64,000 nt of DNA, taken from positions 227,104 to 291,103 of the forward strand of contig JAKSQM010000002.1 of NCBI GenBank assembly GCA_024404115.1, in the 5' to 3' direction. Shown here in pieces: positions 30,313-40,176 of this stretch; within the stretch, counting starts at the first letter, position 1; each line of letters opens with the position of its first letter. The notes under the pieces were generated by a model. The model ran no database searches. It was not told the origin of the DNA and worked only from the letters and a program-made list of their open reading frames with translations. Made by a program: the position numbers and the translations under genes. This DNA is from Clostridia bacterium. GTDB taxonomy: Bacteria > Bacillota > Clostridia > Oscillospirales > Acutalibacteraceae.

Positions 30313-31275
30313 TTATATTGAAATTTCGTGTGCGATCTTGTAAAGCTCAAGGTCAATAGACTTTTTCATATTGAGAGCTTCAAAAATATCGTAGTCAACA
30401 ATATCATCCTTCTGAGCTGCAACAACTCTGTTGCCAACACCCTTGAGAAGAAGCTGAACAGCATAGTAACCCATACGGCTGCCCATAACTCTATCTTTAA
30501 CAGAGGGTGAACCGCCACGCTGAACATGACCGAGAACAGTTGCACGGGATTCAACGCCTGTTTCTGCCTGAATACGCTTTGCAAGCTCATCAACACCGCC
30601 AATGCCCTCTGCAACCATAATTACAAAGTGTGATTTGCCAGTTTTCTGAGTTCTGCGGATTCTGTCGATAACATCACGCTCAAAATCATACTCAACTTCG
30701 GGAATAAGGATTGATGTAGCACCGCAAGCGATACCAGCGTTAAGTGCAAGATAGCCTGCTCTTCTGCCCATTACCTCGATAACTGAGCAACGGTCATGAG
30801 ATGCTGTTGTATCTCTGATACGGTCAACCATTTCCTGAATTGTGTTAAGGCAAGTGTCATAACCGATTGTGTAATCACAGCAAGCAATATCGTTATCAAT
30901 TGTGCCAGGGATACCGATGCAGGGAATTCCTCTTAATGAAAGGTCTCTTGCGCCTCTGAATGAGCCGTCGCCACCGATAACAACAACGCCTTCAATGCCT
31001 TTTTCTTTGCAAACCTTAATAGCCTGCTGCATACCCTCTTCTGTTGCGAATTTGGGGCTTCTTGCAGAGAAAAGCTTTGTGCCGCCACGATTGATAATAT
31101 CGGAAACTGAACGAAGATCCATAAGGGTCATATTGTCATTCATAAGTCCCTCATATCCTCTTTCGATTCCGTAAACTTCAAGTCCGCTTTCGCAGCCTGC
31201 ACGCACTACAGCACGAACAGCCGCATTCATTCCGGGAGCGTCTCCTCCGCTTGTAAGAACAGCGATTTTTTTCAT
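30313..31275 (-). CDS. pfkA: ATP-dependent 6-phosphofructokinase
   Basis: A 320-residue glycolytic enzyme that phosphorylates fructose-6-phosphate. The ATP-site motif GGDAPGMNAAVR lies at 10-21, GGDGS at 101-105 (Gly residues favouring ATP rather than pyrophosphate) and TIDND at 125-129 with catalytic D127. GHVQRGGSPS is also conserved. The length equals the typical bacterial enzyme. AAGGAGGATAAAATA precedes the ATG and a separate promoter lies upstream, so it can be expressed independently of dnaE. Confidence 0.97.
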   Translation of the reverse strand: MKKIAVLTSGGDAPGMNAAVRAVVRAGCESGLEVYGIERGYEGLMNDNMTLMDLRSVSDIINRGGTKLFSARSPKFATEEGMQQAIKVCKEKGIEGVVVIGGDGSFRGARDLSLRGIPCIGIPGTIDNDIACCDYTIGYDTCLNTIQEMVDRIRDTTASHDRCSVIEVMGRRAGYLALNAGIACGATSILIPEVEYDFERDVIDRIRRTQKTGKSHFVIMVAEGIGGVDELAKRIQAETGVESRATVLGHVQRGGSPSVKDRVMGSRMGYYAVQLLLKGVGNRVVAAQKDDIVDYDIFEALNMKKSIDLELYKIAHEISI

Positions 31276-31321
31276 TATTTTATCCTCCTTGGGTTATCAA
31301 AAAATGTCAAGATTAAACGAT

Positions 31322-31350
31322 ATTTTACTACATAATTACATCTATGTCAA
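31322..31350 (-). promoter_or_regulatory. Promoter of pfkA
   Basis: A perfect TTGACA and TAAAAT are separated by 17 nt on the minus strand, 46 nt before the pfkA ATG, in the 122-bp gap after dnaE. Confidence 0.75.
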
Positions 31351-31397
31351 TTTGTTTAGAAAAGTTTTATGTTAAATTTTTTATTTTATAGAGATTT

Positions 31398-34300
31398 TTA
31401 TTTTGAAACAACATTTTCGTCGCCTAAAAGTGCTTTAAGCTCCCTCATAAGCGGTTCGTTTTCATAAATAAATTTCTCTTTTGGCAACAGGGTATATTTC
31501 TTTGTATCATTAAAGTAAAAATACACTGGCACATTGCCGTCAAAAATAGCCATATACTGCTCTGCTTTTTTGATTCTCACATCATTCTGACTGTCAAATC
31601 GCAGGAAAATTCCTTTTCGTTTTTTCTGCGGTGGAGTGTCTTTTTTCTGATATGATGATGTTTTATTCACTTTAAGCGGAGTGGCTGTGTCTGGCGACTC
31701 CATAAAATCGCAGAGGATTTTCGGCTCTTCGTCCTCACGGATATTGACCCTGCCAGTGAAAACATAGACTGTACCCTCTTTTAACAGATGAGCAACAGCC
31801 TGATACACTTTCGGGAAAATCAGAAGCTCAACAGTGCCAGTTGTGTCCTCAACAGTAACATAAGCCATGGTGGTGTCGTTCTTTGTTATTTTTTTCTTAA
31901 CAGAAGTGATTATTCCCATAACTCTCACCCTGTCATTGTCTGAAAATCCGCTGTCTTCGGCAGTGAGTGCGCCAATATCTGTGCATTTCAGCTCTCTCAC
32001 CTTTTCATTATATGCAAACATAGGATGTCCTGACAAAAATAATCCTGTTGTTTCTTTTTCCATTGCCAAAAGCTCGTTTGAGGGGTATTCATCAATGAAT
32101 TTCAGCGTTGGCTCTGCAACAGGCACAGATGAAACACCTGCATCAAACAGACCAATCTGACCATCAATATTTCTTCGCCTTGAATCGTCAAGAGATGAAA
32201 GAATGTCGTTCATACCAAGAAGCATTGATCGGCGGTTTGCATCAAGTGAATCTAAAGCACCGCATTTAACAAGGCTTTCAAGTGCCCGCCTGTTAAGGTC
32301 AGTGCCCTGCATACGCTTGCAGAAATTATAGAATGTGGTAAATTTGCCATTCTGACGCTCGTAGATGATACGGGAAATCAACCCTCTGCCAAGATTTTTA
32401 ACAGCAAGCAGACCGAAACGGATATTGCCGTCAGAAACTGTGAAAGAATCAAAGCTTTCGTTTACATCGGGCGGCAAGACTTTTATGCCCATTCTGTTGC
32501 AATCGTTGGTGTAGCCTGCAACCTTTGAAGCATTATCAAGCACACTGCTGAGAAGTGCCGCCATAAACTGGCAGGGATAGTGGCATTTTAAATATGCCGT
32601 TCTGTAGCACACATAGGCATAGGCAGTTGCGTGAGATTTATTGAAAGCATATGAAGCAAATGATGACATATCATCAAAAATATCGTTGGCATTTATTTCG
32701 CTTATGCCGTTTTTGATACATCCGTCAACAAATGATTCACGCTCTTTTTCCATAACTGCGTGCTTTTTCTTTGACATTGCACGGCGAACAATATCCGCAT
32801 GACCGAATGAATAGCCTGCAAGGGAGCGGAAAATCTGCATAATCTGCTCCTGATAAACCATACAGCCGTTGGTAACATCAAGTATGGGGCGAAGCATTTC
32901 GGTTTTGTAATGAACATCCTCTGGATGGTGGCGGTTGTGAATATATGTGTCTATGGAATCCATAGGGCCTGGGCGGTAAAGGGAAAGAACAGCGATAATA
33001 TCCTCGATATTCTCTGGTTGAAGCCCTTGAAGCACACTTTTCATTCCTGCGGATTCCAGCTGGAAAACACCGTCTGTCTGCCCTTTTGAAATCATAGCGA
33101 ATGTGGCTTTGTCTTCCATATCAATTTTTTCAATGTCAAAATCGGGTTCAGTCTTTTGTATCATCTTAACAGCGTCATTGATAACTGTTAAGGTACGCAG
33201 ACCTAAGAAGTCGATTTTTAAAAGTCCCAGCTCCTCAAGGGTAGTCATGGTGTATTGAGTAACTGGAGAATTATCGTTAAGAGAAAGCGGAACATATGTT
33301 GACACAGGGTCTCTTGTGATAACAACACCTGCCGCATGGGTTGAGGTGTGCCTTGGCATACCCTCCACCTTTCGTGCGGTGTCAATAAGCTCCTTGAGTT
33401 CTTCTGACGATTCATATAATTCTTTGAACTCTGCGCTCTTTTTAAGTGCGGAGTCAAGGGTGATGTTAAGCTCTTTCGGCACAGCCTTTGAAACTAAATC
33501 GGTTGTGGCATATGAAATGCCCAAAGCTCTGCCAACATCCTTAATGGCGGCTTTGGCGGCAAGTGTTCCGAATGTTACAATCTGAGCCACACGGTCTTCA
33601 CCGTATTTTTCGATAACATAGTCGATAACCTCGCCCCTGCGCTCATAGCAGAAGTCAACATCAATATCGGGCATACTAACCCTTTCGGGGTTAAGGAAAC
33701 GCTCAAACATCAAAGCGTATTTCATGGGGTCAATTCCCGTTATGCCAAGGCAATATGCAACAATACTGCCTGCGCCCGAGCCTCTGCCGGGGCCAACGGG
33801 GATACCAACGCTTTTTGCGTGATTTATAAAGTCGCTGACTATAAGGAAATAGTCAACATAACCCATATTTTTTATAACAGAAAGCTCATACTGGAGCCTT
33901 TCGTAATATTCTTTGTTATAATCTTCGCCGTATCGCTTAAAAAAGCCGTCAACACTCAGCTCTTTAAGATATTCATAATGGTCTTTGCCATCGGGAACAT
34001 CAAAATTAGGAAGCTTTGTGTTGCCAAATTCAAACTCAACATTGCACATTTCGGCAATTTTTTGAGTGTTGTCTATAGCCTCGGGGATATGAGAAAACAG
34101 GCTTCTCATTTCATCCTCGCTTTTAAGGTAAAATTCCTGCGTTTCAAAGTCAAAGCCAGTGTCTTCATCAATGGTTTTGTTGGTCTGAATACAGATTAGC
34201 ACCTTTTGAATACGGCTATCCTCTTTGCTGATATAATGGGCATCATTTGTGGCAACAAGAGGAATACCTGTTTCTTTTGATAATTTAATTAACTGCGGCT

Positions 34301-34859
34301 CAATGGCAAGCTGTTCTTTAAGTCCGTGATTCTGAACCTCTATAAAATAATTGCCATCGCCAAATGTATTTTTATACCAAAGTGCTGTTTCTTTTGCACT
34401 TTCGTAGTCCCCTCTCATAAGTGCCTGCGGAATTTCACCTGCAAGGCAGCCTGAAAGGGCGATTAAACCTTCACTGTATTGTTGAAGTAATTCTTTATCA
34501 ACACGGGGTTTTGTGTAAAAACCGCTTGTCCATGCCTCTGAAACCATGGCGGCAAGGTTTTGATAACCTGTGTTGTTTTTACAAAGGAGAACAAGATGAT
34601 GCCTTTCGCTGTCAAGTGCGTAGACTTTATCGTGCCTTGACCTTGTGGCAACATAAACCTCACAGCCGATAATCGGCTTCAATCCCTTTGCCTTTGCTTT
34701 TTTATAAAAATCAACCACGCCGTACATTACACCGTGGTCTGTGATTGCAAGTGAATCCTGCCCCAGCTCCAAGGCTTTGTCTATAGCTTTATCAAGCCGA
34801 CAGGCACCGTCAAGGAGACTGTATTCTGTATGAACATGTAAGTGAGTAAAGCCTCCCAT
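31398..34859 (-). CDS. dnaE: DNA polymerase III alpha subunit, DnaE type
   Basis: A 1153-residue replicative polymerase. The N-terminal PHP domain begins THLHVHTEYSLLDGA. The catalytic aspartates are D398 and D400 in MPDIDVDF. Fingers and tandem helix-hairpin-helix follow (about 800-880), then an OB fold near 990-1060 (VRVMGIITSVKKKITKND). The architecture and length match DnaE rather than PolC (no 3'-5' exonuclease insert). A second clade polymerase (PolC) would be expected elsewhere. It starts 9 nt after whiA ends, with AAGGTGGA upstream. Confidence 0.96.
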   Translation of the reverse strand: MGGFTHLHVHTEYSLLDGACRLDKAIDKALELGQDSLAITDHGVMYGVVDFYKKAKAKGLKPIIGCEVYVATRSRHDKVYALDSERHHLVLLCKNNTGYQNLAAMVSEAWTSGFYTKPRVDKELLQQYSEGLIALSGCLAGEIPQALMRGDYESAKETALWYKNTFGDGNYFIEVQNHGLKEQLAIEPQLIKLSKETGIPLVATNDAHYISKEDSRIQKVLICIQTNKTIDEDTGFDFETQEFYLKSEDEMRSLFSHIPEAIDNTQKIAEMCNVEFEFGNTKLPNFDVPDGKDHYEYLKELSVDGFFKRYGEDYNKEYYERLQYELSVIKNMGYVDYFLIVSDFINHAKSVGIPVGPGRGSGAGSIVAYCLGITGIDPMKYALMFERFLNPERVSMPDIDVDFCYERRGEVIDYVIEKYGEDRVAQIVTFGTLAAKAAIKDVGRALGISYATTDLVSKAVPKELNITLDSALKKSAEFKELYESSEELKELIDTARKVEGMPRHTSTHAAGVVITRDPVSTYVPLSLNDNSPVTQYTMTTLEELGLLKIDFLGLRTLTVINDAVKMIQKTEPDFDIEKIDMEDKATFAMISKGQTDGVFQLESAGMKSVLQGLQPENIEDIIAVLSLYRPGPMDSIDTYIHNRHHPEDVHYKTEMLRPILDVTNGCMVYQEQIMQIFRSLAGYSFGHADIVRRAMSKKKHAVMEKERESFVDGCIKNGISEINANDIFDDMSSFASYAFNKSHATAYAYVCYRTAYLKCHYPCQFMAALLSSVLDNASKVAGYTNDCNRMGIKVLPPDVNESFDSFTVSDGNIRFGLLAVKNLGRGLISRIIYERQNGKFTTFYNFCKRMQGTDLNRRALESLVKCGALDSLDANRRSMLLGMNDILSSLDDSRRRNIDGQIGLFDAGVSSVPVAEPTLKFIDEYPSNELLAMEKETTGLFLSGHPMFAYNEKVRELKCTDIGALTAEDSGFSDNDRVRVMGIITSVKKKITKNDTTMAYVTVEDTTGTVELLIFPKVYQAVAHLLKEGTVYVFTGRVNIREDEEPKILCDFMESPDTATPLKVNKTSSYQKKDTPPQKKRKGIFLRFDSQNDVRIKKAEQYMAIFDGNVPVYFYFNDTKKYTLLPKEKFIYENEPLMRELKALLGDENVVSK

Positions 34860-34868
34860 AAATCCACC

Positions 34869-35768
34869 TTATTTCTTTAAACTTTCTGCCATTTCTATCA
34901 TTTTATCAAGTCGGTGTTTTATACCTGACCTTGAAAGGGGCGTTGACAGCTCCTCCCCTAACTGCTTCAAAGACATATCGGGGTTTTCTAATCGAAGCTG
35001 TGCCAGTTCTTTATATTCTTCTGGCAAGGTGTCAAATCCCTGCTTTTTAATAATAAGCTCAATTGCTTCTGCCTGCTTCATGCCTGCTTTGATTGAACGC
35101 TCAATATTGGCACATTCAAAGTTGATTTTACGGTTAACTCTGTTGCGAACATCCTTTTCAACCTTGACGGACATAATTTCGAGAGAAGAAATCTGTGCGC
35201 CGATATAGGTGAGCATATCCTCGATATTTTCGCTGTCTTTAATATAAATAACATAACTGCTTTTGCGGATAACAGATTTTGCCTGTATATTGCTTTCAGT
35301 AATCAGATTATGCAAATCCTGACTTAATTTCATATAAGGCACAATAAATTCAAGGTGATAATTTCGCTCGGGGTCAGTTACAGTTCCGCAAGCTAAAAAA
35401 ACACCTCTCATAAACGCAGGGTAACAACAATCGTCCATCATATTTTCACGGTTGATTCTGAGATTCAGCTGATTTGGCTCATGACCGAAGAAATAGAGAA
35501 CATTCTCAACATCCTTGCGTTTTGTAATTTCAAACTGATATTTGCTTTTATTCTTTTTAACTTCGCAAAGCTTTTCACCGATACATTCTTCAAGCAAATC
35601 ACACACATGGCGTGCTACAAGCTCGTATTCGGTTGAAAATTTAATGCTTCTTGAAGAAAATGATTTGCCCATAATAAGCGCACCGTAGCATTCCGCAATT
35701 TTACAACAATCCTCTGTTGTTTCGGTTACACGGCATATTTCGCTTTTAACATCCCCCGAAAAAGACAC
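34869..35768 (-). CDS. whiA: DNA-binding protein WhiA
   Basis: A 299-residue protein with the WhiA layout. A degenerate LAGLIDADG-type N-terminal domain covers about 1-200 (ECYGALIMGKSF, PAFMRGVFLACGTVTDPERNYHLEF). The C-terminal WhiA helix-turn-helix covers about 215-295 (LRLENPDMSLKQLGEEL, PLSRSGIKHRLDKM). In Streptomyces it regulates sporulation; in Firmicutes it affects division and nucleoid organisation. The start codon is GTG with AGAGGGGTG upstream. It follows rapZ by 15 nt. Confidence 0.95.
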   Translation of the reverse strand: MSFSGDVKSEICRVTETTEDCCKIAECYGALIMGKSFSSRSIKFSTEYELVARHVCDLLEECIGEKLCEVKKNKSKYQFEITKRKDVENVLYFFGHEPNQLNLRINRENMMDDCCYPAFMRGVFLACGTVTDPERNYHLEFIVPYMKLSQDLHNLITESNIQAKSVIRKSSYVIYIKDSENIEDMLTYIGAQISSLEIMSVKVEKDVRNRVNRKINFECANIERSIKAGMKQAEAIELIIKKQGFDTLPEEYKELAQLRLENPDMSLKQLGEELSTPLSRSGIKHRLDKMIEMAESLKK

Positions 35769-35783
35769 TCTAACACCCCTCTG

Positions 35784-36641
35784 TTATTTTGATAACTCTC
35801 TGTGGCTTTCGCTTACATTATATTTCTGCGCCTTGATATGCTCATACATATTGTGAGCAAAGCACACTGAGCGGTGCTGACCGCCTGTGCAGCCAAAAGC
35901 AATGGTAAGCTGACTTTTGCCCTCGTTGACATAAAGGGGCAAAAGGTAATCTACAACATCATAAAGCTTCTGAAGAAGTGTTGTTGCCTCTTCAAAGCTG
36001 AGAACATAATCGCTGACAGACTTTTCAAGACCTGTGTGATTGCGAAGCTCTGGAACATAAAACGGATTTGGCAGACATCTGACATCAAACATCAAGTCGC
36101 AGTCGGTAGGTACACCGTACTTAAAGCCGAATGATACGCAGTTGATGTGAAGTGCTAAATCCTGATTTTCAAGAAGCATTTCCGCAACTTTCTTTTTGCA
36201 GTCCATTGCCGCAAGGTTGGTTGTGTCAAGGTAATAATCTGCAATGCTCAGGAGCTTACTTAAAACAATACGCTCCTGCGCAATGCTTTTTGAAAGAGAG
36301 CCTTTGTTTTCGGCAATCAGCGGATGAATTCTTCTTGTTTCTTTATATCTTTTAATAAGTGTTTCATCGTTGGCATCAATAAAGAGCAGTTTATATTCAT
36401 AACCCTGCTCGCTGATGCGTGAAATCTGATCAAAAGTTTCGTCAAACTTTCGGCTTGAGCGGATGTCAATAACAATTGCAACCTTTGAATAACATTCAGA
36501 CGCATTGCCCAAAAGCTGAGAAAATGTAGGCAGAAGCTTTGGGGGAAGATTGTCAACACAAAAATATCCCAAGTCCTCAAGAGCGTCAACAACTTTGGAC
36601 TTACCCGCCCCCGACATACCTGTTACAATTAAAATATTCAT
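35784..36641 (-). CDS. rapZ: RapZ/YvcJ-type nucleotide-binding protein
   Basis: A 285-residue P-loop protein. Walker A is GMSGAGKS at 8-15, with LFIDANDETLIKRYKETRR and the C-terminal IAFGCTGGQHRSVCFAH that defines the family. In E. coli RapZ binds GlmZ RNA and guides its RNase E cleavage to control glucosamine-6-phosphate synthesis. The Bacillus homologue YvcJ binds nucleotides and affects competence. I use ATG 36641; TTG 36653 is part of the ribosome site (TTGGAGGA). The usual neighbour yvcK (glmR) is missing between rapZ and whiA. Confidence 0.93.
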   Translation of the reverse strand: MNILIVTGMSGAGKSKVVDALEDLGYFCVDNLPPKLLPTFSQLLGNASECYSKVAIVIDIRSSRKFDETFDQISRISEQGYEYKLLFIDANDETLIKRYKETRRIHPLIAENKGSLSKSIAQERIVLSKLLSIADYYLDTTNLAAMDCKKKVAEMLLENQDLALHINCVSFGFKYGVPTDCDLMFDVRCLPNPFYVPELRNHTGLEKSVSDYVLSFEEATTLLQKLYDVVDYLLPLYVNEGKSQLTIAFGCTGGQHRSVCFAHNMYEHIKAQKYNVSESHRELSK

Positions 36642-36661
36642 ATCTTCCTCCAACTGACTCC

Positions 36662-37570
36662 TTATTTTACAATTCTGATTTCCGGTTCAAGCTCCACACC
36701 TTTTTCTTCTTTAACGGTGTTTCTTACAAAATCAACAAGTGAAACAACATCGTTTGCTGTTGCACCGCCGATATTGATAATGAAGCCTGAATGTTTTTCG
36801 CTCACCTGTGCGCCGCCGATTGTTTTGCCTTTAAGTCCGCACTCCTCAATAAGTGGGCCTGCAAAATAGCCAACGGGGCGTTTGAATACACTGCCTGCGC
36901 TGGGGTATTCAAGTGGCTGTTTTGTTTTTCTTCTGTTTAAAAAGTCATCCATTGCCGCTTTAATTGTCTGACTTTCTTCTTTTTTAAGTTCAAATGTGGC
37001 ATTGAGAACAATGTAGCCTTTTTTTGCAAATACACTTGTGCGATAGCCTAACTCCATTTCATCTTTTGAAAGGGTGATAATATCGCCATTCTCTGAAATG
37101 CACTGAACCTCACACACAACATCTTTCATTTCTCCGCCGTATGCGCCTGCATTCATAAACATTGCACCGCCAACACTTCCAGGGATGCCAAATGCAAACT
37201 CAAGACCAGAAAGGCTTTCGTTAAGTGCAAAACGGCAAACTTTCATCAGTGAAACGCCTGCATCAGCTTTGATTTTAGTATCTGAAAGCTTTGTGATTTC
37301 AGCGTTTTCACGGCACATAAGTATAACAACAGCGTCAATACCATCATCAGAAACAAGCATATTGCTGCCGTTGCCGAGGATGAATGTGCGCACACTCTCG
37401 CTCTTACACTTATTAAGAAGTGAGATAAGTGCATCATCACTCTGCGGAATTATAAAAAGCGGAGCGTTGCCGCCGATTTTGAATGATGTATGATTGCACA
37501 AAGGCTCTTGGAATCGAGCCACACAGCCGTTTTCAACAGCAAAATCATAAATTGACTGGAATTTATTCAT
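36662..37570 (-). CDS. murB: UDP-N-acetylenolpyruvoylglucosamine reductase
   Basis: A 302-residue FAD enzyme completing UDP-MurNAc formation for peptidoglycan. NHTSFKIGG, GNGSNMLVSDDG, FGIPGSVGGAMFMNAGAYGGEM and the catalytic serine in YPSAGSVFKRP are present, followed by GFIIN and the C-terminal glutamate region (LEPEIRIV). This arrangement is the short type II MurB. The start ATG 37570 lies one base after the stop of the ROK kinase; a 13-codon upstream extension overlaps that gene. Confidence 0.95.
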   Translation of the reverse strand: MNKFQSIYDFAVENGCVARFQEPLCNHTSFKIGGNAPLFIIPQSDDALISLLNKCKSESVRTFILGNGSNMLVSDDGIDAVVILMCRENAEITKLSDTKIKADAGVSLMKVCRFALNESLSGLEFAFGIPGSVGGAMFMNAGAYGGEMKDVVCEVQCISENGDIITLSKDEMELGYRTSVFAKKGYIVLNATFELKKEESQTIKAAMDDFLNRRKTKQPLEYPSAGSVFKRPVGYFAGPLIEECGLKGKTIGGAQVSEKHSGFIINIGGATANDVVSLVDFVRNTVKEEKGVELEPEIRIVK

Positions 37571-37571
37571 A

Positions 37572-38519
37572 TTATTCACCAAGCATAGCGGCACCGATAA
37601 TACCAGCATCGTTGCCTAATTTTGCTCTGCAAATCTCTGTCTGCTTCTTAGCATATTTTGAGTATCTTTCCTGTTCGCAATACTTACGGATAGGAGCAAG
37701 GAGAGTTTCGCCCTCGTTGCAGATACCGCCGCCAATGCAAAGAACATCAGGCTGGAAAACGTTAACAATATTGATAACGCCAACTGCTACATAATAGATG
37801 TATTTATCAACAACAGCCTTTGCATCTTCGTCGCCCATACGCATAGCGTCAAATGCTGTTCTGCCGTTTACTCTTTCGATGTCGTTACCTGCACAGCTCC
37901 ACATTTTGCTGTCGGGATTTTTGAGCATAGCTTCTTTAGTCTGAGCAATAAGAGCTGTTGCAGAAGCATAACGCTCCCAGCAGCCGTTTCTGCCGCAGTT
38001 GCATGGCTCACCGTTTACAAAAATAACTGTATGACCGATTTCACCGCCAGCTGAGTTTGCACCTCTGAAAACTTTGCCGTCAATAACAATACCGCTGCCA
38101 ACGCCTGTGCCAAGTGTTACTGCAACAAGGTTTTTGTGTCCCTCGCCAGCACCAGCATAAAGCTCGCCAAGTGCTGCACAGCTTGCATCATTTGCAAAGA
38201 AGCAGGGCTTGCCAGTTCTCTCTTCAAGGAGCTTTTTGGCAGGAACCTTGTGGAATTTAAGGTTGTTTGAGAAATCAATGTTGCCTGTTTCATCATCAAC
38301 AGAGCCAGGTGTGCCAACACCTACAACAGAAATATCTTCCATAGAAATGCCTGCATCAATAAGAGCAAGGTCAATTGCTTTTTTGATGTCGTCAAAAATT
38401 TCTTCAGCAGGACGGGGTGCGTTAGTTTTAACTGAACCCTTACCAACTATATTGAATTTACTGTCAACAACACCTACTGAAATGTTTGTGCCGCCTAAAT
38501 CTACGCCTATACGATACAT
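37572..38519 (-). CDS. ROK-family glucokinase
   Basis: A 315-residue ROK kinase. The ATP motif is GVDLGGTNISVGVV (4-17). The ROK signature includes GEIGHTVIFVNG and the zinc motif CNCGRNGCWERYAS near 180. Catalytic Asp lies in FANDASCAALGE. Such enzymes phosphorylate glucose, sometimes mannose or N-acetyl sugars, feeding glycolysis through PfkA encoded nearby. It sits between hprK and murB, 18 nt from hprK, with GGAGGT as ribosome site. Its embedding between a catabolite-control kinase and cell-wall genes is notable. Confidence 0.93.
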   Translation of the reverse strand: MYRIGVDLGGTNISVGVVDSKFNIVGKGSVKTNAPRPAEEIFDDIKKAIDLALIDAGISMEDISVVGVGTPGSVDDETGNIDFSNNLKFHKVPAKKLLEERTGKPCFFANDASCAALGELYAGAGEGHKNLVAVTLGTGVGSGIVIDGKVFRGANSAGGEIGHTVIFVNGEPCNCGRNGCWERYASATALIAQTKEAMLKNPDSKMWSCAGNDIERVNGRTAFDAMRMGDEDAKAVVDKYIYYVAVGVINIVNVFQPDVLCIGGGICNEGETLLAPIRKYCEQERYSKYAKKQTEICRAKLGNDAGIIGAAMLGE

Positions 38520-38537
38520 AAAAATACCTCCAACGAA

Positions 38538-39503
38538 TTAAAAATCATGCCATATATCAAGCTCTTTCTCATCCGGTGAAATTTCATCCATACCAAGATT
38601 ATGAAGGAGCTGTCTTGCCGCATTGTAACCCATCTTGCGCTGACGGTTATTCATAGCCGCCGCCTCAATGATGATTGAAAGATTTCGACCGGGCTGAACA
38701 GGAACAACAGAAATTGGCACTTTAATACCGAGAATATCTGTATATTCACAATCAAGACCAAGTCTTTCGTATGTTTTACCCTCTTCCCACGGTTCAAGCT
38801 GAATAACCATATCTATTCGCTCGGTGAGCTTAACTGCACCAACACCGAAGATTCGCCTTGCGTTGATAACACCAACACCACGAAGCTCAATGAAATGCCT
38901 GATATTATCGGGTGCGGAGCCAACAAGTGTTCTTGATGATGTTCTGCGAATATCAACGGCATCGTCTGCAATAAGTCTGTGTCCTCGTTTAATAAGCTCA
39001 AGTGCAGTTTCACTTTTACCTACACCGCTTTCGCCAAGGATAAGCACGCCTTCGCCATGAACCTCAACGAATACGCCGTGCCTTGTGATTCTCGGGGCAA
39101 GCTCTACATTAAGGTAAGAAATAATACTACTCATTACGCTTGATGTTGAATCATGCGTCCTGAGAAGCGGAACAGAGTATTCCTCTGCATATTTTAAAAA
39201 GCACTCGGGAAATTCCAAGCCTCTTGTAAGAATAACGGCAACAGGCTTCAGTGAAAGGAAAAGCTTAACCTTACTGTCAATTTCCTCCTCGGTGAAATGA
39301 GTGATGAAATCAAGCTCCTGTGCGCCGATAAACTGTAATCTGTGGGCATCGAAATATTTTTCAAATCCCAAAAAAACTAATGATGGTCTGTTTACATCGG
39401 GTGAAATAACTGTGCGGTTTTTAAGGTCCTCTGGTGCATATACAACCTCAAAGCCGTGTGCGTCAATGATTTTGCTCAAAGAAACAGAATATTTGGTATC
39501 CAA
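38538..39503 (-). CDS. hprK: HPr kinase/phosphorylase
   Basis: A 321-residue bifunctional enzyme that phosphorylates HPr on Ser46 and removes the phosphate, controlling CcpA-based catabolite repression in Firmicutes. The N-terminal domain ends near 130. The catalytic domain has EVHGEGVLILGESGVGKSE (Walker A 157-164), IADDAVDIRR and the signature SIIIEAAAMNNRQRKMGYN. I prefer the TTG at 39503 (AGAGGAG, 11 nt) because the longer frame to 39548 lacks a ribosome site; this start is uncertain. A TATAAT-like -10 lies at 39554-39559. Confidence 0.92.
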   Translation of the reverse strand: MDTKYSVSLSKIIDAHGFEVVYAPEDLKNRTVISPDVNRPSLVFLGFEKYFDAHRLQFIGAQELDFITHFTEEEIDSKVKLFLSLKPVAVILTRGLEFPECFLKYAEEYSVPLLRTHDSTSSVMSSIISYLNVELAPRITRHGVFVEVHGEGVLILGESGVGKSETALELIKRGHRLIADDAVDIRRTSSRTLVGSAPDNIRHFIELRGVGVINARRIFGVGAVKLTERIDMVIQLEPWEEGKTYERLGLDCEYTDILGIKVPISVVPVQPGRNLSIIIEAAAMNNRQRKMGYNAARQLLHNLGMDEISPDEKELDIWHDF

Positions 39504-39619
39504 AGTAATATATTCTCCTCTCTTATAGTCTTTGGCAAAAAACCTCAAATGTTATTATATAACAAAAAATGCAATTTGGCTATACTTTTTTTAAATCTTT
39601 AAAAATTTTTTACAATCTT

Positions 39620-39677
39620 AAAATTAAAAAGAGTACAGATTTTAAATCTTTGTCAACGATTTATAACCTGCACTCTC
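39620..39677 (-). terminator. Terminator after mazF
   Basis: A 19-bp imperfect stem (two wobbles, one mismatch) spans 39630-39677 on the minus strand and is followed by TTTTTAATTTT. It separates the nnrD-mazF unit from hprK. Confidence 0.8.
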
Positions 39678-39706
39678 TTAAAAATATATTTGATTTTTCG
39701 GCGAAT

Positions 39707-40054
39707 TTAAGTAGTTATTCCAAGGCTTACAGACAACGCCTGATTGACCCTGTTCATATCACTTTCGTCAAGATTACCCATTTTCTCTTTAAGTCTTCTT
39801 TTATCAAGGGTCCTCACCTGCTCAAGAAGCACAATAGAATCCTTGGCAAGTCCGCACCCGTGAGCATTCACCTGAATATGGGTGGGAAGCTCTGTTTTAA
39901 AGCGTCTGCTTGTAATTGCCGCCGCAATAACTGTGGGGCTGAATTTATTACCTACATCATTCTGAACTATCAGCACAGGTCTGATACCGCCCTGCTCTGA
40001 GCCCACCACGGGGCTAAGGTCGGCATAATAAATATCTCCCCGTTTAACTGTCAT
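39707..40054 (-). CDS. mazF: MazF/PemK-type endoribonuclease toxin
   Basis: A 115-residue protein matching EndoA/MazF of Gram-positives: [43 protein letters not shown], and a C-terminal [17 protein letters not shown]. These enzymes cleave mRNA at short motifs. Catalytic R in GGIRP and T in AAITSR are present, so the toxin looks intact. No mazE/ndoAI antitoxin lies directly upstream; the neighbour is a 155-residue lipoprotein. I use ATG 40054 (GGAG ten bases before) rather than the upstream ATG at 40063. Confidence 0.9.
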   Translation of the reverse strand: MTVKRGDIYYADLSPVVGSEQGGIRPVLIVQNDVGNKFSPTVIAAAITSRRFKTELPTHIQVNAHGCGLAKDSIVLLEQVRTLDKRRLKEKMGNLDESDMNRVNQALSVSLGITT

Positions 40055-40176
40055 TTTAATCACTCTCCGTTATTTAATCAGCAATAGTATTTTTGCCGAC
40101 TAAAGGTACATTTAAACATTTATTTGGGGAAAATAACTGTACCCTTACATAATATTCCGAAAAGTGAATGTTTGTG

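Noticed and set aside
39569-40000. 143-codon plus-strand ORF opposite mazF
   Set aside because: It is antisense to a clear MazF gene and its terminator, with no promoter or ribosome site.
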